A DNA stretch of 64,000 nucleotides from Pseudomonas sp. Ant30-3 (GCF_000690905.1 NZ_JMCL01000056.1:1-64000), one strand, 5' to 3'. Shown: positions 51,426 through 60,643, counted from the stretch's first letter. The notes: generated by a model not told the origin, from the sequence alone. Program-made: numbers and translations.

Positions 51426-52357
51426 AGTGTGCCCGTCTTCGGCGTACCGGCATCGCCACCATTTTATTGGCGACCGCCTCGTCATCGTTCGCGCTCAACA
51501 CCGCGACCATCGTGTCTTCCACTTTGTCCCCATCGTGCCTGGAATACCGAGTGGTAGGGATCTGCTATTGGCTATTCTGCACGCCGTTCGGCTGCTCGGT
51601 GCGGAGCTCCACCAAGGTGCGCCACTACATTCCGGATGCCGTGGTTTCGAATTACTCCAACACCGGTGAGAACCCGTGGATCGAAGTGCGGGCCATGAGC
51701 GCCCCCAACGTGACGGCCCAGGCAGGCGGCGACGGCACGACTAACCATGACAATGAAAGCAACATGGCGAAGTTCAAGAACGCCGACGTGATCGGCCATC
51801 CCGGCGGTCATGTGTTCGGCCAATTTGCCAGCACCTCAGGTTACGCCTGCAAAGGTGCCGGCACCGCGTTCATGCCGTACCTGCTGAGCACGCTCGACAC
51901 CGTGGCCTGGCGCTACAACGTGCCCGAAGCCGTGTACCCAGAGGCCCTGATTCCGGGCATGCGCGAGATCGGCGCGCGCAGCACGTTCAACCTGTGGGGT
52001 GCCGTCTATCCGCGCGGCGGATTTCTGCATCAGACCGACGATTACAAGGCCGGTGCCGTGGTCGCCCAACGCGCCGGCGACATCGTCACCCGGCAGGGGC
52101 AATTGCATGTCTACCAGCCACTGCTCGCGAACTCGCAGCCCGGTTACTGGCCGGCCGGCGCGCTGGTGGAAAGCAATGCCTCGACCGGCAAGTGGCAGGA
52201 ACTCACCCCGCGTCTTTCCAACAGCTGCGTGGTGTTCCCCCACAGCGAACCGCTGACCCAGGCCCAGCAAGGTGATTATGCCTGGGCGCTTTGGCGCCCA
52301 TACAGCTGTTGCGAACGCCGCGGGCAGACGTTCCTCGGCAGTACAGACTTCAACTGA
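51422..52357 (+). CDS. ICE protein TIGR03756 (TraU-like)
   Basis: 311 residues, signal peptide (IATILLATASSSFA) and many Cys (SCLEYRVVGICYWLFCTPFG then CS). The pattern LEYRVVGICYWL and VKHYIPD-like VRHYIPDAVVSNYSNTGENP resembles TraU of F-type systems, which is periplasmic and disulfide-rich. Other hallmarks: FNLWGAVYPRGGFLHQTDDY and WALWRPYSCCERRG. It probably needs the DsbA-like protein for folding. Confidence 0.88.
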   Translation: MKCARLRRTGIATILLATASSSFALNTATIVSSTLSPSCLEYRVVGICYWLFCTPFGCSVRSSTKVRHYIPDAVVSNYSNTGENPWIEVRAMSAPNVTAQAGGDGTTNHDNESNMAKFKNADVIGHPGGHVFGQFASTSGYACKGAGTAFMPYLLSTLDTVAWRYNVPEAVYPEALIPGMREIGARSTFNLWGAVYPRGGFLHQTDDYKAGAVVAQRAGDIVTRQGQLHVYQPLLANSQPGYWPAGALVESNASTGKWQELTPRLSNSCVVFPHSEPLTQAQQGDYAWALWRPYSCCERRGQTFLGSTDFN

Positions 52358-52367
52358 GGGGAAAACA

Positions 52368-53759
52368 ATGAAGCGTCCTGTCACCCTCTTCCACCAATTG
52401 CCGTTGCGGTGGCAGGTGGCCCTGCTGGCCAGCGCGCTGGTGCTGGTCAGCAACCTGGTATCGGCCCAAACCGACGGTTTCCAGAACAGCGGCAGCGTGA
52501 TTGGCGACGACCTCATGTATTCAATTGGTGGCGGCAGCGCGGTATCCATGAGCCGCGCGGCCGGCATGCATTCGCTCGGTGTGGGCGCGGGCTGGAACAG
52601 CAACCTGATGTGCGGCGACATGAACATCAGCACCACGATCCAGAACCAGCTCAACGGCCTCACCAATGGTTTTCAGAACATCATGAGCAGCGTGATCCAG
52701 AACGCGACGAGCGCGGTCGCATCGTTGCCGGCGCTGATCATTCAGCGGGCAGACCCCGGCCTCTACAACCTGTTGACCAACGGTATTCTTCAGGCCAGGC
52801 TCGATTTTGATCGTTCCAAACTGACCTGCCGCGCGATGGCCGAGAAGATGGCCGACACGGCAGGCGGCCAGATGGACTGGAGCCAGCTCGCCGAGGGCAT
52901 GGCGTTGCGCCAGGCGGTGGCGAGCACTGACGCGGTGTCGGCCATCGAACAGGCTGAAACCAGCCGGGGCAAGGATGGCGTGCCTTGGGTGGGCGGCGGC
53001 AATGCTGGCGGTGCCGGCCAGCCGTCGATCAAAGTGATCAGCGACGTAACGCGTGCCGGCTACAACCTGGTCAATGGCCGCAGTGCAACCGACCCAACAT
53101 CCATCGAGCCGACGAGCTGTAATAGCCTGGCCTGTCAGACCTGGTCGTCGCCGCAAGCGGCCACCGACTGGGCCACACGCGTGCTCGGCGAACAGGAGCA
53201 GCGCACCTGCGAGACCTGCACCAAGACCCAAACCGTGCCAGGCGTCGGGTTGACGCCGCTGATTCAGGAAGAGTACGAGACCAAGCTGGAAACGCTGCAG
53301 GAATTGATCAGCGGCGCCCGCCATACCACCGCTGAGAACTTGCGCGCAGCCGGCAGTACATCCTTGCCGGTTACCCGCGGCGTTATCGAAGCCCTACGTG
53401 ACGAGCCCGACCAAGATGTCCTCGCCCACCGCCTGGCGTCCGAGGTGGCGCTGGCGTCGGTACTGGAGAAGGCTCTGCTGCTGCAGCGCACGCTGCTGAC
53501 CGGAAAGAAAGAACCCAATGTCGCGGTCAACCAGTTGGCCGTCGATGCGGTCAATCATGAAAGCGACACACTCGACCGCGAGATCCTTAACCTCAAAACC
53601 GAACTGGAGATCAGGCGCGAGCTGGCGAACAACTCGCCGATGACGATCATTCAACGCCATGGCACGCGCGCGTCGGGCTCGCGTGGTATCTACGAGGGCG
53701 ACCCGGTGCCAGATCGCCTCGACCAGTTACAGCGCTCCCATCCAGGAGGCACGCCATGA
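52368..53759 (+). CDS. ICE protein TIGR03755 (PFL_4711 family, TraH-like region)
   Basis: 463 residues with a signal peptide (VALLASALVLVSNLVSAQ). Conserved VIGDDLMYSIGGGSAVSMSR and MCGDMNISTTIQNQLNGLTN, Cys pairs in CNSLACQTWSS and QRTCETCTKTQTVPGVGLTP, and a helical C-terminal part. Periplasmic or outer-membrane transfer protein standing where F plasmids have traH. The start at 52368 follows GAGGGG; upstream in-frame codons belong to the previous gene. Overlaps the next gene by four bases. Confidence 0.88.
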   Translation: MKRPVTLFHQLPLRWQVALLASALVLVSNLVSAQTDGFQNSGSVIGDDLMYSIGGGSAVSMSRAAGMHSLGVGAGWNSNLMCGDMNISTTIQNQLNGLTNGFQNIMSSVIQNATSAVASLPALIIQRADPGLYNLLTNGILQARLDFDRSKLTCRAMAEKMADTAGGQMDWSQLAEGMALRQAVASTDAVSAIEQAETSRGKDGVPWVGGGNAGGAGQPSIKVISDVTRAGYNLVNGRSATDPTSIEPTSCNSLACQTWSSPQAATDWATRVLGEQEQRTCETCTKTQTVPGVGLTPLIQEEYETKLETLQELISGARHTTAENLRAAGSTSLPVTRGVIEALRDEPDQDVLAHRLASEVALASVLEKALLLQRTLLTGKKEPNVAVNQLAVDAVNHESDTLDREILNLKTELEIRRELANNSPMTIIQRHGTRASGSRGIYEGDPVPDRLDQLQRSHPGGTP

Positions 53760-54106
53760 ACGCAGGATGGCTGCAGCCGCGCTGGCTGTTCAACAGGCGC
53801 GTCGCCAGGACATTGCTGTGGACCCTGCTGCTCGTTGCGCTGGCAATGGCAGCCAACATCGCCGGCCTCTACCTGGTCGGCAGCATTGTCGGCTGGGAAC
53901 GCTGGCTGGCGGACGCGGCTGGTTACTTCCTGTTGTGGCGGCTCTGTCTCTATTGGACAACTGCCTATGGCTGGGTGTGGCTGCGCCGTCGGCTGCTGAC
54001 ACGCGAGTCTGATGCCTCGGCACGGCACCGGCTGCTACGTACCGAGATCGCCGGCGTCATCGCGATCGTCGCACTGGAGGCCAGCCTGCTGATGCAGGCG
54101 GTCTAA
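53756..54106 (+). CDS. Small ICE membrane protein
   Basis: 116 residues with three hydrophobic helices (TLLWTLLLVALAMAANIAGL; YFLLWRLCLYWTTAYGWVWL; IAGVIAIVALEASLLMQAV) and basic loops. It always sits between the PFL_4711-type and TraG-type genes in such elements, but no function is known. Confidence 0.75.
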   Translation: MNAGWLQPRWLFNRRVARTLLWTLLLVALAMAANIAGLYLVGSIVGWERWLADAAGYFLLWRLCLYWTTAYGWVWLRRRLLTRESDASARHRLLRTEIAGVIAIVALEASLLMQAV

Positions 54107-54121
54107 CGGGAGACCTCGAAC

Positions 54122-55642
54122 ATGACGCTTTTCACCACTGACTATCTGGAGTATTACCTGACCCTCGTGGGCTGGATCGTCCACAACGGCATCTGGGCGG
54201 TGCTGGTTTCCAGCGGCGTGTTCGCCATTCCCTTTATAGCCATTATTATCCAGGAATGGCTCAAAGCACGTACTGAAGGGGCCGACGAAGGCAACAAGGG
54301 CGTCCTGTCCTCGATGCGCATCGAGAACCGCATCTGGGTGGCCATCGTCGTGCTGATGTTCGCTGGCATCCCGTTTATCGATATTAACCTCGGCACGATC
54401 AAGTACGACCAGGCGCGATCGGCACAGTGCCAGGTTAATGTTCCGCAACCTACTGATACCGGCTGGTCGCAGTCATTCAGCACGCTCAACAACCAGAGCG
54501 CCAAGGTGCCGGTGTGGTGGGTATTCATGCATGCACTCTCGCGTGCGGTGACGGGGGCCTCGGTGGCAGCGATCCCGTGCGGAACAGATCTGCGGCAAAT
54601 GAGGATGGAGATCAACGCCACGCGCATTGACGACCCTGTCCTTGCGCAGGACGTGGCGGACTTCACCCACGACTGCTATGGACCCGCCAGGGCGAAATTG
54701 TTCATGAGTCGCCCCCAACTCGACGACGCGCAGATGCATGACGTGACCTGGATCGGCTCGACCTACTTCGTCAACACTGGCGGCTACTATGACACCTACC
54801 ACTCACGCACGCCGCGCGATGCCTGGCCCTATGACACTGACCGCGACGCGGGCCTTGCGCAGGTGCCCGGCGGGGGCGGCTACCCGACCTGCCAGCAATG
54901 GTGGAGCGACAATGGCAATGGTCTGCGGGCACGTCTGCTGGGCCAGGTCGATCCCAGCTTGCTTACACGCCTGGCCGGCTGGGCAGGCTTTCTGAGCCGT
55001 AGCGAGGTTGATGACTCGGTGATCCGTGCGATCGCCTCCCCGCGCCAACAGAAGCTCAATCAGGGAACGGTTTACACCGACTATGGTGGCCAGATCGACA
55101 AGACCCTGCCGAACATCGTTACCCGCGCAGCGGGCGACGTGGGACTTGCGGTGGGAGCCATTCCTGCATTTCCGGCGATGGACGTGGTGCGCCAGGCCCT
55201 GCCGATGGTGTTGTCGCTGCTGAAAATGGCCTTGGTGATCTGCATCCCGCTGGTGCTGTTGATGGGCACCTACGACCTGAAGACCGTGGTCACCGTCAGC
55301 GTGGTCCAGTTCGCGCTGTTTTTCGTCGACTTCTGGTTCCAGCTCGCTCGCTGGATCGACAGCACCATCCTCGACGCGCTCTATGGCTCGGGCTGGGGTT
55401 GGAACCGGCCCGTCACTAATTTCGATCCGGTGATGGGGTTGAATAATGCCTTGGGCGATCTGTTGCTGAATTTCGTCATGGGGACAATGTTCTTGGTGCT
55501 GCCTGCGTTTTGGATGACTGCGTTGGGCTGGGCAGGCTTCCAAGCCGGTGCAATCACTCAGGCCCTCGTAAATGGCAGCAAGGACGCGCAAACGGCAGGC
55601 GGAAAAGGGGGTACCTCACTGATGAATGTCGCCAAGAAGTAA
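54122..55642 (+). CDS. traG: TraG N-terminal-domain conjugation protein
   Basis: 506 residues. Membrane segments near the N terminus (GIWAVLVSSGVFAIPFIAII; IWVAIVVLMFAGIPFIDINL) and a hydrophobic cluster at about 370-480 (MVLSLLKMALVICIPLVLLM; LLNFVMGTMFLVLPAFWMTA). TraG_N family, the mating-pair stabilisation/channel protein without the long C-terminal periplasmic part of F TraG. Last gene of the operon. Confidence 0.9.
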   Translation: MTLFTTDYLEYYLTLVGWIVHNGIWAVLVSSGVFAIPFIAIIIQEWLKARTEGADEGNKGVLSSMRIENRIWVAIVVLMFAGIPFIDINLGTIKYDQARSAQCQVNVPQPTDTGWSQSFSTLNNQSAKVPVWWVFMHALSRAVTGASVAAIPCGTDLRQMRMEINATRIDDPVLAQDVADFTHDCYGPARAKLFMSRPQLDDAQMHDVTWIGSTYFVNTGGYYDTYHSRTPRDAWPYDTDRDAGLAQVPGGGGYPTCQQWWSDNGNGLRARLLGQVDPSLLTRLAGWAGFLSRSEVDDSVIRAIASPRQQKLNQGTVYTDYGGQIDKTLPNIVTRAAGDVGLAVGAIPAFPAMDVVRQALPMVLSLLKMALVICIPLVLLMGTYDLKTVVTVSVVQFALFFVDFWFQLARWIDSTILDALYGSGWGWNRPVTNFDPVMGLNNALGDLLLNFVMGTMFLVLPAFWMTALGWAGFQAGAITQALVNGSKDAQTAGGKGGTSLMNVAKK

Positions 55643-55654
55643 AATGAGTTACTC

Positions 55655-56014
55655 CTACATTTCGTCGTTGGGATCGTGAGGATCGATCCTTGAGCCATCA
55701 GGATGGTAAAGGCCAAATCCGAGATTGCCGCTCCGCCATTCAGTTTGCGGCTCATCCCAATCGGTATTGCGGGCCACCCAAGCTGCAGCCACGCCGAACA
55801 CCAGCAGCAGAGCCAGCCAGAAAGCGGTATAGAGCAACACAGCCAGCACCGCGAGTTTGACGACCCAGATCAACACAGCCACCGCTGGCGGAGGCACGCC
55901 TTGCGCAACCAGCCATCCCGATACCCGCCGTTCTCTGCGCACATAAGCACGCCATCCGCGGCCGAGCCAGCGGCCAAAGCGTTCTGCATTGCTGATGCGA
56001 GTTCTTGTGCTCAT
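55655..56014 (-). CDS. DUF3742-family ICE protein
   Basis: About 119 residues. Starts ISNAERFGRWLGRGWRAYVR, then a double hydrophobic helix (VAVLIWVVKLAVLAVLLYTA FWLALLLVFGVAAAWVA in two parts) and a C-terminal GLYHPDGSRIDPHDP. DUF3742 proteins are specific to this ICE family, close to the relaxase. The ATG at 56014 with AGGTGATG upstream is preferred over 56023. Antisense to the TraG gene with a 12-base gap. Confidence 0.85.
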   Translation of the reverse strand: MSTRTRISNAERFGRWLGRGWRAYVRRERRVSGWLVAQGVPPPAVAVLIWVVKLAVLAVLLYTAFWLALLLVFGVAAAWVARNTDWDEPQTEWRSGNLGFGLYHPDGSRIDPHDPNDEM

Positions 56015-56043
56015 AGTCATCACCTGCTACGCGCGTTAAACAA

Positions 56044-56502
56044 TTACTCCAGTTTGCTCCAATTCTGCCGGCTGGCAGTTACCAATGCGTCCCAGTCGTC
56101 TGGCGGATTTCCACGACCCAGCATCTTCTCAAACACCGCATACGGATCGGACTTGCTCCCCGAGGAACGCAGCGTTTTCTCATCGTTGACCCAAGCGTAG
56201 ACAATCACTTTCGCCCTCGAGTCATAACGGAAGAACAGCTGAAATCGTCTCCCGATCTTGGCCCTTCGCCAATGGCGGTATTCCGGCCCCAGTGTGTTTC
56301 CTTGACGGTACTCATCGCGCGCCGGCTCACCGGGAACGACTTCAAGCACCAGTTGGCTCAGGGCTCGGAACAGCTTGACGTTGGCATTGGATGCAAATCC
56401 TATCGGGTCATTCTGCTCCGCGCGCTGCGCGGCGGTATACAACCTCTGCAACTGCTCGATCACACAGTCGTGGAAGAGTAGCGTCCATCCATGCCGCTGC
56501 AT
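56044..56502 (-). CDS. yhaV: YhaV-type ribonuclease toxin
   Basis: 152 residues. GWTLLFHDCVIEQLQRLYTA opens the fold; LGPEYRHWRRAKIGRRFQLF and FRYDSRAKVIVYAWVNDEKT carry the conserved Arg/Lys and Trp-Val-Asn-Asp signature of YhaV (RelE superfamily). The toxin cleaves mRNA. Its start shares one base with the prlF stop. Confidence 0.9.
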   Translation of the reverse strand: MQRHGWTLLFHDCVIEQLQRLYTAAQRAEQNDPIGFASNANVKLFRALSQLVLEVVPGEPARDEYRQGNTLGPEYRHWRRAKIGRRFQLFFRYDSRAKVIVYAWVNDEKTLRSSGSKSDPYAVFEKMLGRGNPPDDWDALVTASRQNWSKLE

Positions 56503-56822
56503 CAGAGCGCCACTTCGCCGTCAATCTCGTTGGTCAGATTCACGTCATGCCCAGCCTGCATCAGCATGGCGTGAGCCAGTTCGTCCGGCAACCCGCGAAC
56601 ATGCCGGCCAGCCTCGATATCGCGGGCCAGCAGACTCAGAAACGCGCCGATGGCCGGATCTTCATGCTCGGCATTCGCGCGGGTGACGACAATCTGCCCA
56701 TCCTCGCCCAGGTCGAACGCTACCTTGCCGCCGGTATCGACGCCCAACGCCTGACGGATCGGCTTGGGCAGCGTGATCTGGCCCTTCGATGTGAGCGTGG
56801 CTAGTTCATGAATGGCTGGCAT
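56502..56822 (-). CDS. prlF: PrlF-type antitoxin (AbrB-like)
   Basis: 106 residues. The swapped-hairpin AbrB fold is evident in LTSKGQITLPKPIRQALGVD and GGKVAFDLGEDGQIVVTR; the C-terminal half (FLSLLARDIEAGRHVRGLPD) binds the toxin. It should repress its own promoter, probably through the 14-bp palindrome 35 bases upstream. Confidence 0.9.
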   Translation of the reverse strand: MPAIHELATLTSKGQITLPKPIRQALGVDTGGKVAFDLGEDGQIVVTRANAEHEDPAIGAFLSLLARDIEAGRHVRGLPDELAHAMLMQAGHDVNLTNEIDGEVAL

Positions 56823-56856
56823 GGCGTGCTCCTTGGATGACAGTTTTTCCGATAGT

Positions 56857-56870
56857 AAGGAATATTCCTT
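56857..56870. promoter_or_regulatory. Likely PrlF operator palindrome
   Basis: AAGGAATATTCCTT is a perfect 14-bp palindrome 35 bases before the prlF start, in an A+T-rich spot suitable for a promoter. Confidence 0.6.
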
Positions 56871-57108
56871 TCCTCGTCAAGACAGATCGGCGAGATCTTC
56901 AAACGCCGGTAGGCGGATCGCGCTCACCTCAAAAAAGGACTGACCCCGTGTCGGATAGCTTGTAGAGCGACTCCCCGAGCCGAGCTACATGTAAAGGCTT
57001 CGATAAAGGTCAAAGGGCTGGGAAGGGTCAATGGAATGGGGGCAAGGGGAAAGGCTCTACCCGGAAAAGGAAAAGGCTCTCCCGTCCACCGCAACTTCAG
57101 GTGACATC
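56871..57108 (+). other. Purine-rich leader before the relaxase, possible oriT area
   Basis: About 100 bases at 56995-57095 are strongly purine-biased on the plus strand, with AAAGGCT repeated near 56994, 57049 and 57072. Origins of transfer are often next to the relaxase gene, but I see no clear inverted repeat plus nick site, so this is only a candidate. Confidence 0.3.
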
Positions 57109-58965
57109 ATGTTCGCGCTGTTCCAACGAAAACGCTCGGCGTCGGCACCGATGGCGCCCACGGAAGCGGCTGTAAAAGGTAAGGGGCTGACGCGGCCGGA
57201 GTCGGCCGCATCCTTGCTGGCGACGCCCCGCCGGCAGAAGCTGCTGGAACACATCTGGCAACGTACTTCGCTCTCACGCAAGCAGTTCAGGTCCCTGTAT
57301 CTCGCACCACTGGAACACTACGCTGAGTTGGTCCAGCAATTCCCCGCGTCGGAAAGCCATCACCATGCCTATCCAGGCGGCATGCTCGACCACGGGCTGG
57401 AAATCGTTGCCTACGCGCTCAAGCTGCGGCAATCGTACCTTCTTCCAGCAGGCACAACACCCGAGGACCAAGTAGCACAAGCCGAAGCCTGGACAGCCGC
57501 CATTGCCTACGCAGCGCTCCTGCACGATATAGGCAAGATCGCCGTCGACCTTCATGTGGAATATGCCGACGGCAACACCTGGCACCCCTGGCACGGACCA
57601 TTGTTGCATCCGTACCGCTTCCGCTACCGCAAGGAGCGTGAGTACCGGCTGCACAGTGCTGCGACTGGGCTACTCTACAACCGCCTGCTTGATGGTCACA
57701 TCCTGGACTGGCTCAGCGACTATCCCGCTCTGTGGTCGTCGTTACTGTATGTGCTGGCCGGCCAATATGAACATGCCGGCATGCTCGGTGAGCTCGTAAC
57801 CCAGGCCGACCGTGCGTCTGTCGCTCAGGAGCTGGGGGGCGATCCGACCAGGGCGATGGCTGCGCCGAAACATGCACTCCAACGCAAACTGCTTGAAGGC
57901 CTGCGCTTCCTGCTCAAGGAGGAGCTGAGGTTGAACCAGCCACAGGCCTCGGACGGCTGGCTGACACAGGACGCCTTATGGCTTGTCAGCAAGACCGTCT
58001 CAGACAAGCTGCGCGCGCACCTGTTTTCGCAAGGCATTGAAGGGATCCCGTCGAGTAACACCGCAGTATTCAACGTTCTGCAAGATCACGGCATGCTTCA
58101 GCCAACAGCCGATGACAAGGCCATCTGGAAGGCAGTCATCACGAGCGAGGGTGGATGGTCGCATACGTTCACCTTGCTGCGATTGGCCCCAGCCTTGATC
58201 TGGGAAACTGGGGAGCGGCCCCCGCCGTTTAGCGGCACCGTGAAGGTCGTGCAGGAAGAGGCTGCGTCAATAGAGTCTGCCGCCCGCATACAGCCCAGTG
58301 GCGAAGCCGCTACGATGACGGTGAACGGAAGGCCTTCATCCGCACCAGTGATACCAGCCGCAACCGCAGCCCCTGCGGATGGCCTGGACGATCTATTGGA
58401 ATTGTTCACCACACCGAATACCGCGCCAATTCTGTCGCCACCACCGGGCAACAACGAACCCAAACAAGCGCCAGGTCAACAAGAATCCGATGTGCCTGCT
58501 ACGCCATCGGCACCTGCCTCACAGGAACGAGGCTCACGACCACCGCCGTCAGGCGAGCATTTCATGGTCTGGCTGCGCCAGCACATCGATAGCCGCAAAC
58601 TGATCATCAATGACGCGAGAGCTCTGGTGCATACCGTCGCCAATACCGTGTACTTGGTGAGTCCTGGGTTGTTTCAACGTTACGCACAGGAACACCCACA
58701 GTCAGCCGTCTTCGCAAAAGAAGATAAGACGGCAGACTGGCAGTGGGTGCAAAAGCGCTTTGAGAAGCTTGAGTTGCACCGAAAGCAGGAGAACGGCCTG
58801 AACATCTGGACCTGTGAAGTCACCGGACCGCGCAAATCACGCAGGCTGCATGGCTACCTTCTGAATGACCCTCTTCGGCTGTTCAATGACGTTCCTTTGA
58901 ACAACCCCTACCTTACTGTGTTGCCGACGATAAACTCTGCAGCGCAGCACACGGGCTCGCTATGA
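57109..58965 (+). CDS. traI: MobH-family relaxase (TraI_2)
   Basis: About 618 residues. The TraI_2 domain has the HHHAYPGGMLDHGLE motif (84-98) and an HD pair in LLHDIGKIAVDLHV (about 139-140), the His/Asp metal site that replaces the Tyr-based three-His site of other relaxases. A Pro/Ala/Gln-rich linker (about 410-510) leads to the C-terminal domain (GEHFMVWLRQHIDSRKLIIN; VYLVSPGLFQRY). It nicks oriT and pilots the strand. AGGTGA precedes the ATG; an upstream in-frame start at 57031 adds residues that look non-native. Confidence 0.93.
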   Translation: MFALFQRKRSASAPMAPTEAAVKGKGLTRPESAASLLATPRRQKLLEHIWQRTSLSRKQFRSLYLAPLEHYAELVQQFPASESHHHAYPGGMLDHGLEIVAYALKLRQSYLLPAGTTPEDQVAQAEAWTAAIAYAALLHDIGKIAVDLHVEYADGNTWHPWHGPLLHPYRFRYRKEREYRLHSAATGLLYNRLLDGHILDWLSDYPALWSSLLYVLAGQYEHAGMLGELVTQADRASVAQELGGDPTRAMAAPKHALQRKLLEGLRFLLKEELRLNQPQASDGWLTQDALWLVSKTVSDKLRAHLFSQGIEGIPSSNTAVFNVLQDHGMLQPTADDKAIWKAVITSEGGWSHTFTLLRLAPALIWETGERPPPFSGTVKVVQEEAASIESAARIQPSGEAATMTVNGRPSSAPVIPAATAAPADGLDDLLELFTTPNTAPILSPPPGNNEPKQAPGQQESDVPATPSAPASQERGSRPPPSGEHFMVWLRQHIDSRKLIINDARALVHTVANTVYLVSPGLFQRYAQEHPQSAVFAKEDKTADWQWVQKRFEKLELHRKQENGLNIWTCEVTGPRKSRRLHGYLLNDPLRLFNDVPLNNPYLTVLPTINSAAQHTGSL

Positions 58966-58986
58966 AAGGTTGGTTCTCGCAGGCTG

Positions 58987-59010
58987 TTCGGCCTGCACAA
59001 ACAGGCCGAA
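58987..59010 (+). terminator. Hairpin after the relaxase gene
   Basis: TTCGGCCTG (58987-58995) and CAGGCCGAA (59002-59010) form a perfect 9-bp stem, 21 bases after the relaxase stop. The following sequence is not T-rich. Confidence 0.6.
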
Positions 59011-59084
59011 TATAAGACTGCTCTTACCTAAACGCCAGCATGCCTGCCTATTGAGCTTCGGAAGGCGTCCATATAAATTTCCCT

Positions 59085-59415
59085 AACGATGGTTTGCGAC
59101 AACACAGAAGCTGTCGCACCACCTAGGGCCTGTAAGAACCGGCTCGATCAGTTGCTCAACGCTGCCTGCCAACATGCATCCAATCGTGGCAACCAGATAA
59201 AGCATTATTCCGCCCAGCAACAATGGCCGGCGTCCATAGCGATCGGACAGTGGACCGTAGAACTACATGCCTACGCATAGTCCAGCGAGAAAGACACTCA
59301 TGGTCATCTGAACGCTGGCTTCGTTCGTCCCAAGATCACTGGCAATCAGAGACAGGCTCGGCAAGTAGTATCGATGGACAAGGGGGCGAAAGTAAAAAGG
59401 GCAGCGAGTAAAAGG
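59085..59415 (-). pseudogene. Bcr/CflA-type MFS drug transporter remnant
   Basis: The minus strand encodes RYYLPSLSLIASDLGTNEAS, VQMTMSVFLAGLCVGM, an in-frame TAG, then FYGPLSDRYGRRPLLLGG, the A-motif of MFS transporters, and LYLVATIGCMLAGSVEQL. A frameshift follows: LQALGGATASVLSQTIVR is in the next frame. Only the first three helices remain. With a nonsense codon and a frameshift the gene is dead. It lies directly downstream of the ICE backbone. Confidence 0.8.
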
Positions 59416-59459
59416 GGTGCCTACAGAATTCGGACAAAATCGTACGCGTTATTGAGCGG

Positions 59460-59702
59460 TTGGTTAATCTGGTCGATACCGATCAGCTCGAGGAATTACC
59501 CCATGCTTGGTTGATTGATGAGGTTCATCGTGACCCGCTACCTGATGAGAGTGGAGCATGGACTCGAGTCATGACATTGAACGAGTGTGAGCGCTTGGGC
59601 GTAAGACTGGCGCTGGAAGCTACGGCTTACAACATTTCACAGGCTTCAGAGGTGCTGCCGTCCAGCCTTGCGCCTGGAGGGGACCAAACAACTGCCCCGT
59701 GA
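59460..59702 (+). CDS. Hypothetical acidic protein, possibly a fragment
   Basis: An 80-residue frame from a TTG at 59460. It contains TDQLEELPHAWLIDEVHRDP and WTRVMTLNECERLGVRLALE, which look protein-like, but the frame is open back to about 59408, just at the MFS remnant, so the true N terminus may be missing. The last 15 codons overlap the YqaJ start. No family recognised. Confidence 0.4.
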   Translation: MVNLVDTDQLEELPHAWLIDEVHRDPLPDESGAWTRVMTLNECERLGVRLALEATAYNISQASEVLPSSLAPGGDQTTAP

Positions 59703-60624
59703 GGACTGGCTGGCCGTGCGTAAACAAGGCGTCGGCAGTTCAGATGCCGCCGCTGACGTGGCCCTTAACCCTTACAAATCCCAGCTCGAACTGTGGCTGG
59801 AGAAAACCGGCCGTGACACCTCTCTACCCAAGCTCAATCCGCAGGATGAAGAGAGCCCCGCCTATTGGGGCAATGTTCTGGAGCCCATCGTGGCCTGGCA
59901 TTACAGCAAGCGCAGTGGCAACCGGATGCGGCGGGTCAATGCCGTGTTACAGCATCCTGATCCTAAACTGTCCTGGATGCTGGCCAACATCGACCGAGAG
60001 GTCATCGGCGCCGACGATGTACAGATCCTTGAACGCAAAACAGCCGGCATAAACGACGCACGCCTCTGGATAGAGGGAGTGCCGGAGTATGTTCAGTTAC
60101 AAGTAATGCACCAGTTGGCCGTGACTGGCAAGCAAGCGGCCGATGTCGCGGTGCTGCTCGGTGGTCAGCACCTGGAGATCCATCGCATCGAACGGGACGA
60201 GTCGATGATTGCTCGGCTGATCGATCTGGAGCGGTTGTTCTGGGATTACGTGGTCAGTGACACCCCACCACCGGCCGATGGCACAGCTTCTGCAGAAGCG
60301 GCGTTGCGCTGCCTCTACCCCGAAGACAACGGTCAAACCCTGGATTTCAGCCAGCACACGGAGCTGGCCACCGCCTACCTGGAGCTCAAGACTGTTCGCC
60401 AGAGCATTGCCCTGCAGGAGAAGCGTGAGGCGCAGCTCAAACAAGTCCTGCAGCAGGCCATGGGTGAAGCCACCCGTGCAGAGTTTGCCGAGGGCTACAT
60501 CAGCTGGAAGAAGTCCAAGGACAGCACCGGGCTGGATATCAAACGGATGCTCAAGGACAAACCCTACCTGCAGGCCCGCTACAGCAAGACCCGCGAAGGC
60601 AGTCGACGTTTTCTGATTGCCTGA
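59668..60624 (+). CDS. YqaJ-type viral recombinase/exonuclease
   Basis: 318 residues from a TTG start. LAVRKQGVGSSDAAADVALN (substrate clamp with the GSSD motif), LEPIVAWHYSKRSGNRMRRV, metal-binding ANIDREVIGADDVQILERKT (Asp and Glu-x-Lys), and QLQVMHQLAVTGKQAADVAV, the lambda-exonuclease/YqaJ pattern. The C-terminal third is a coiled coil. It degrades one strand to prepare DNA for single-strand annealing recombination. A terminator follows. Confidence 0.85.
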   Translation: MRLEGTKQLPREDWLAVRKQGVGSSDAAADVALNPYKSQLELWLEKTGRDTSLPKLNPQDEESPAYWGNVLEPIVAWHYSKRSGNRMRRVNAVLQHPDPKLSWMLANIDREVIGADDVQILERKTAGINDARLWIEGVPEYVQLQVMHQLAVTGKQAADVAVLLGGQHLEIHRIERDESMIARLIDLERLFWDYVVSDTPPPADGTASAEAALRCLYPEDNGQTLDFSQHTELATAYLELKTVRQSIALQEKREAQLKQVLQQAMGEATRAEFAEGYISWKKSKDSTGLDIKRMLKDKPYLQARYSKTREGSRRFLIA

Positions 60625-60643
60625 ACACCTCAGCTCTCACCCA

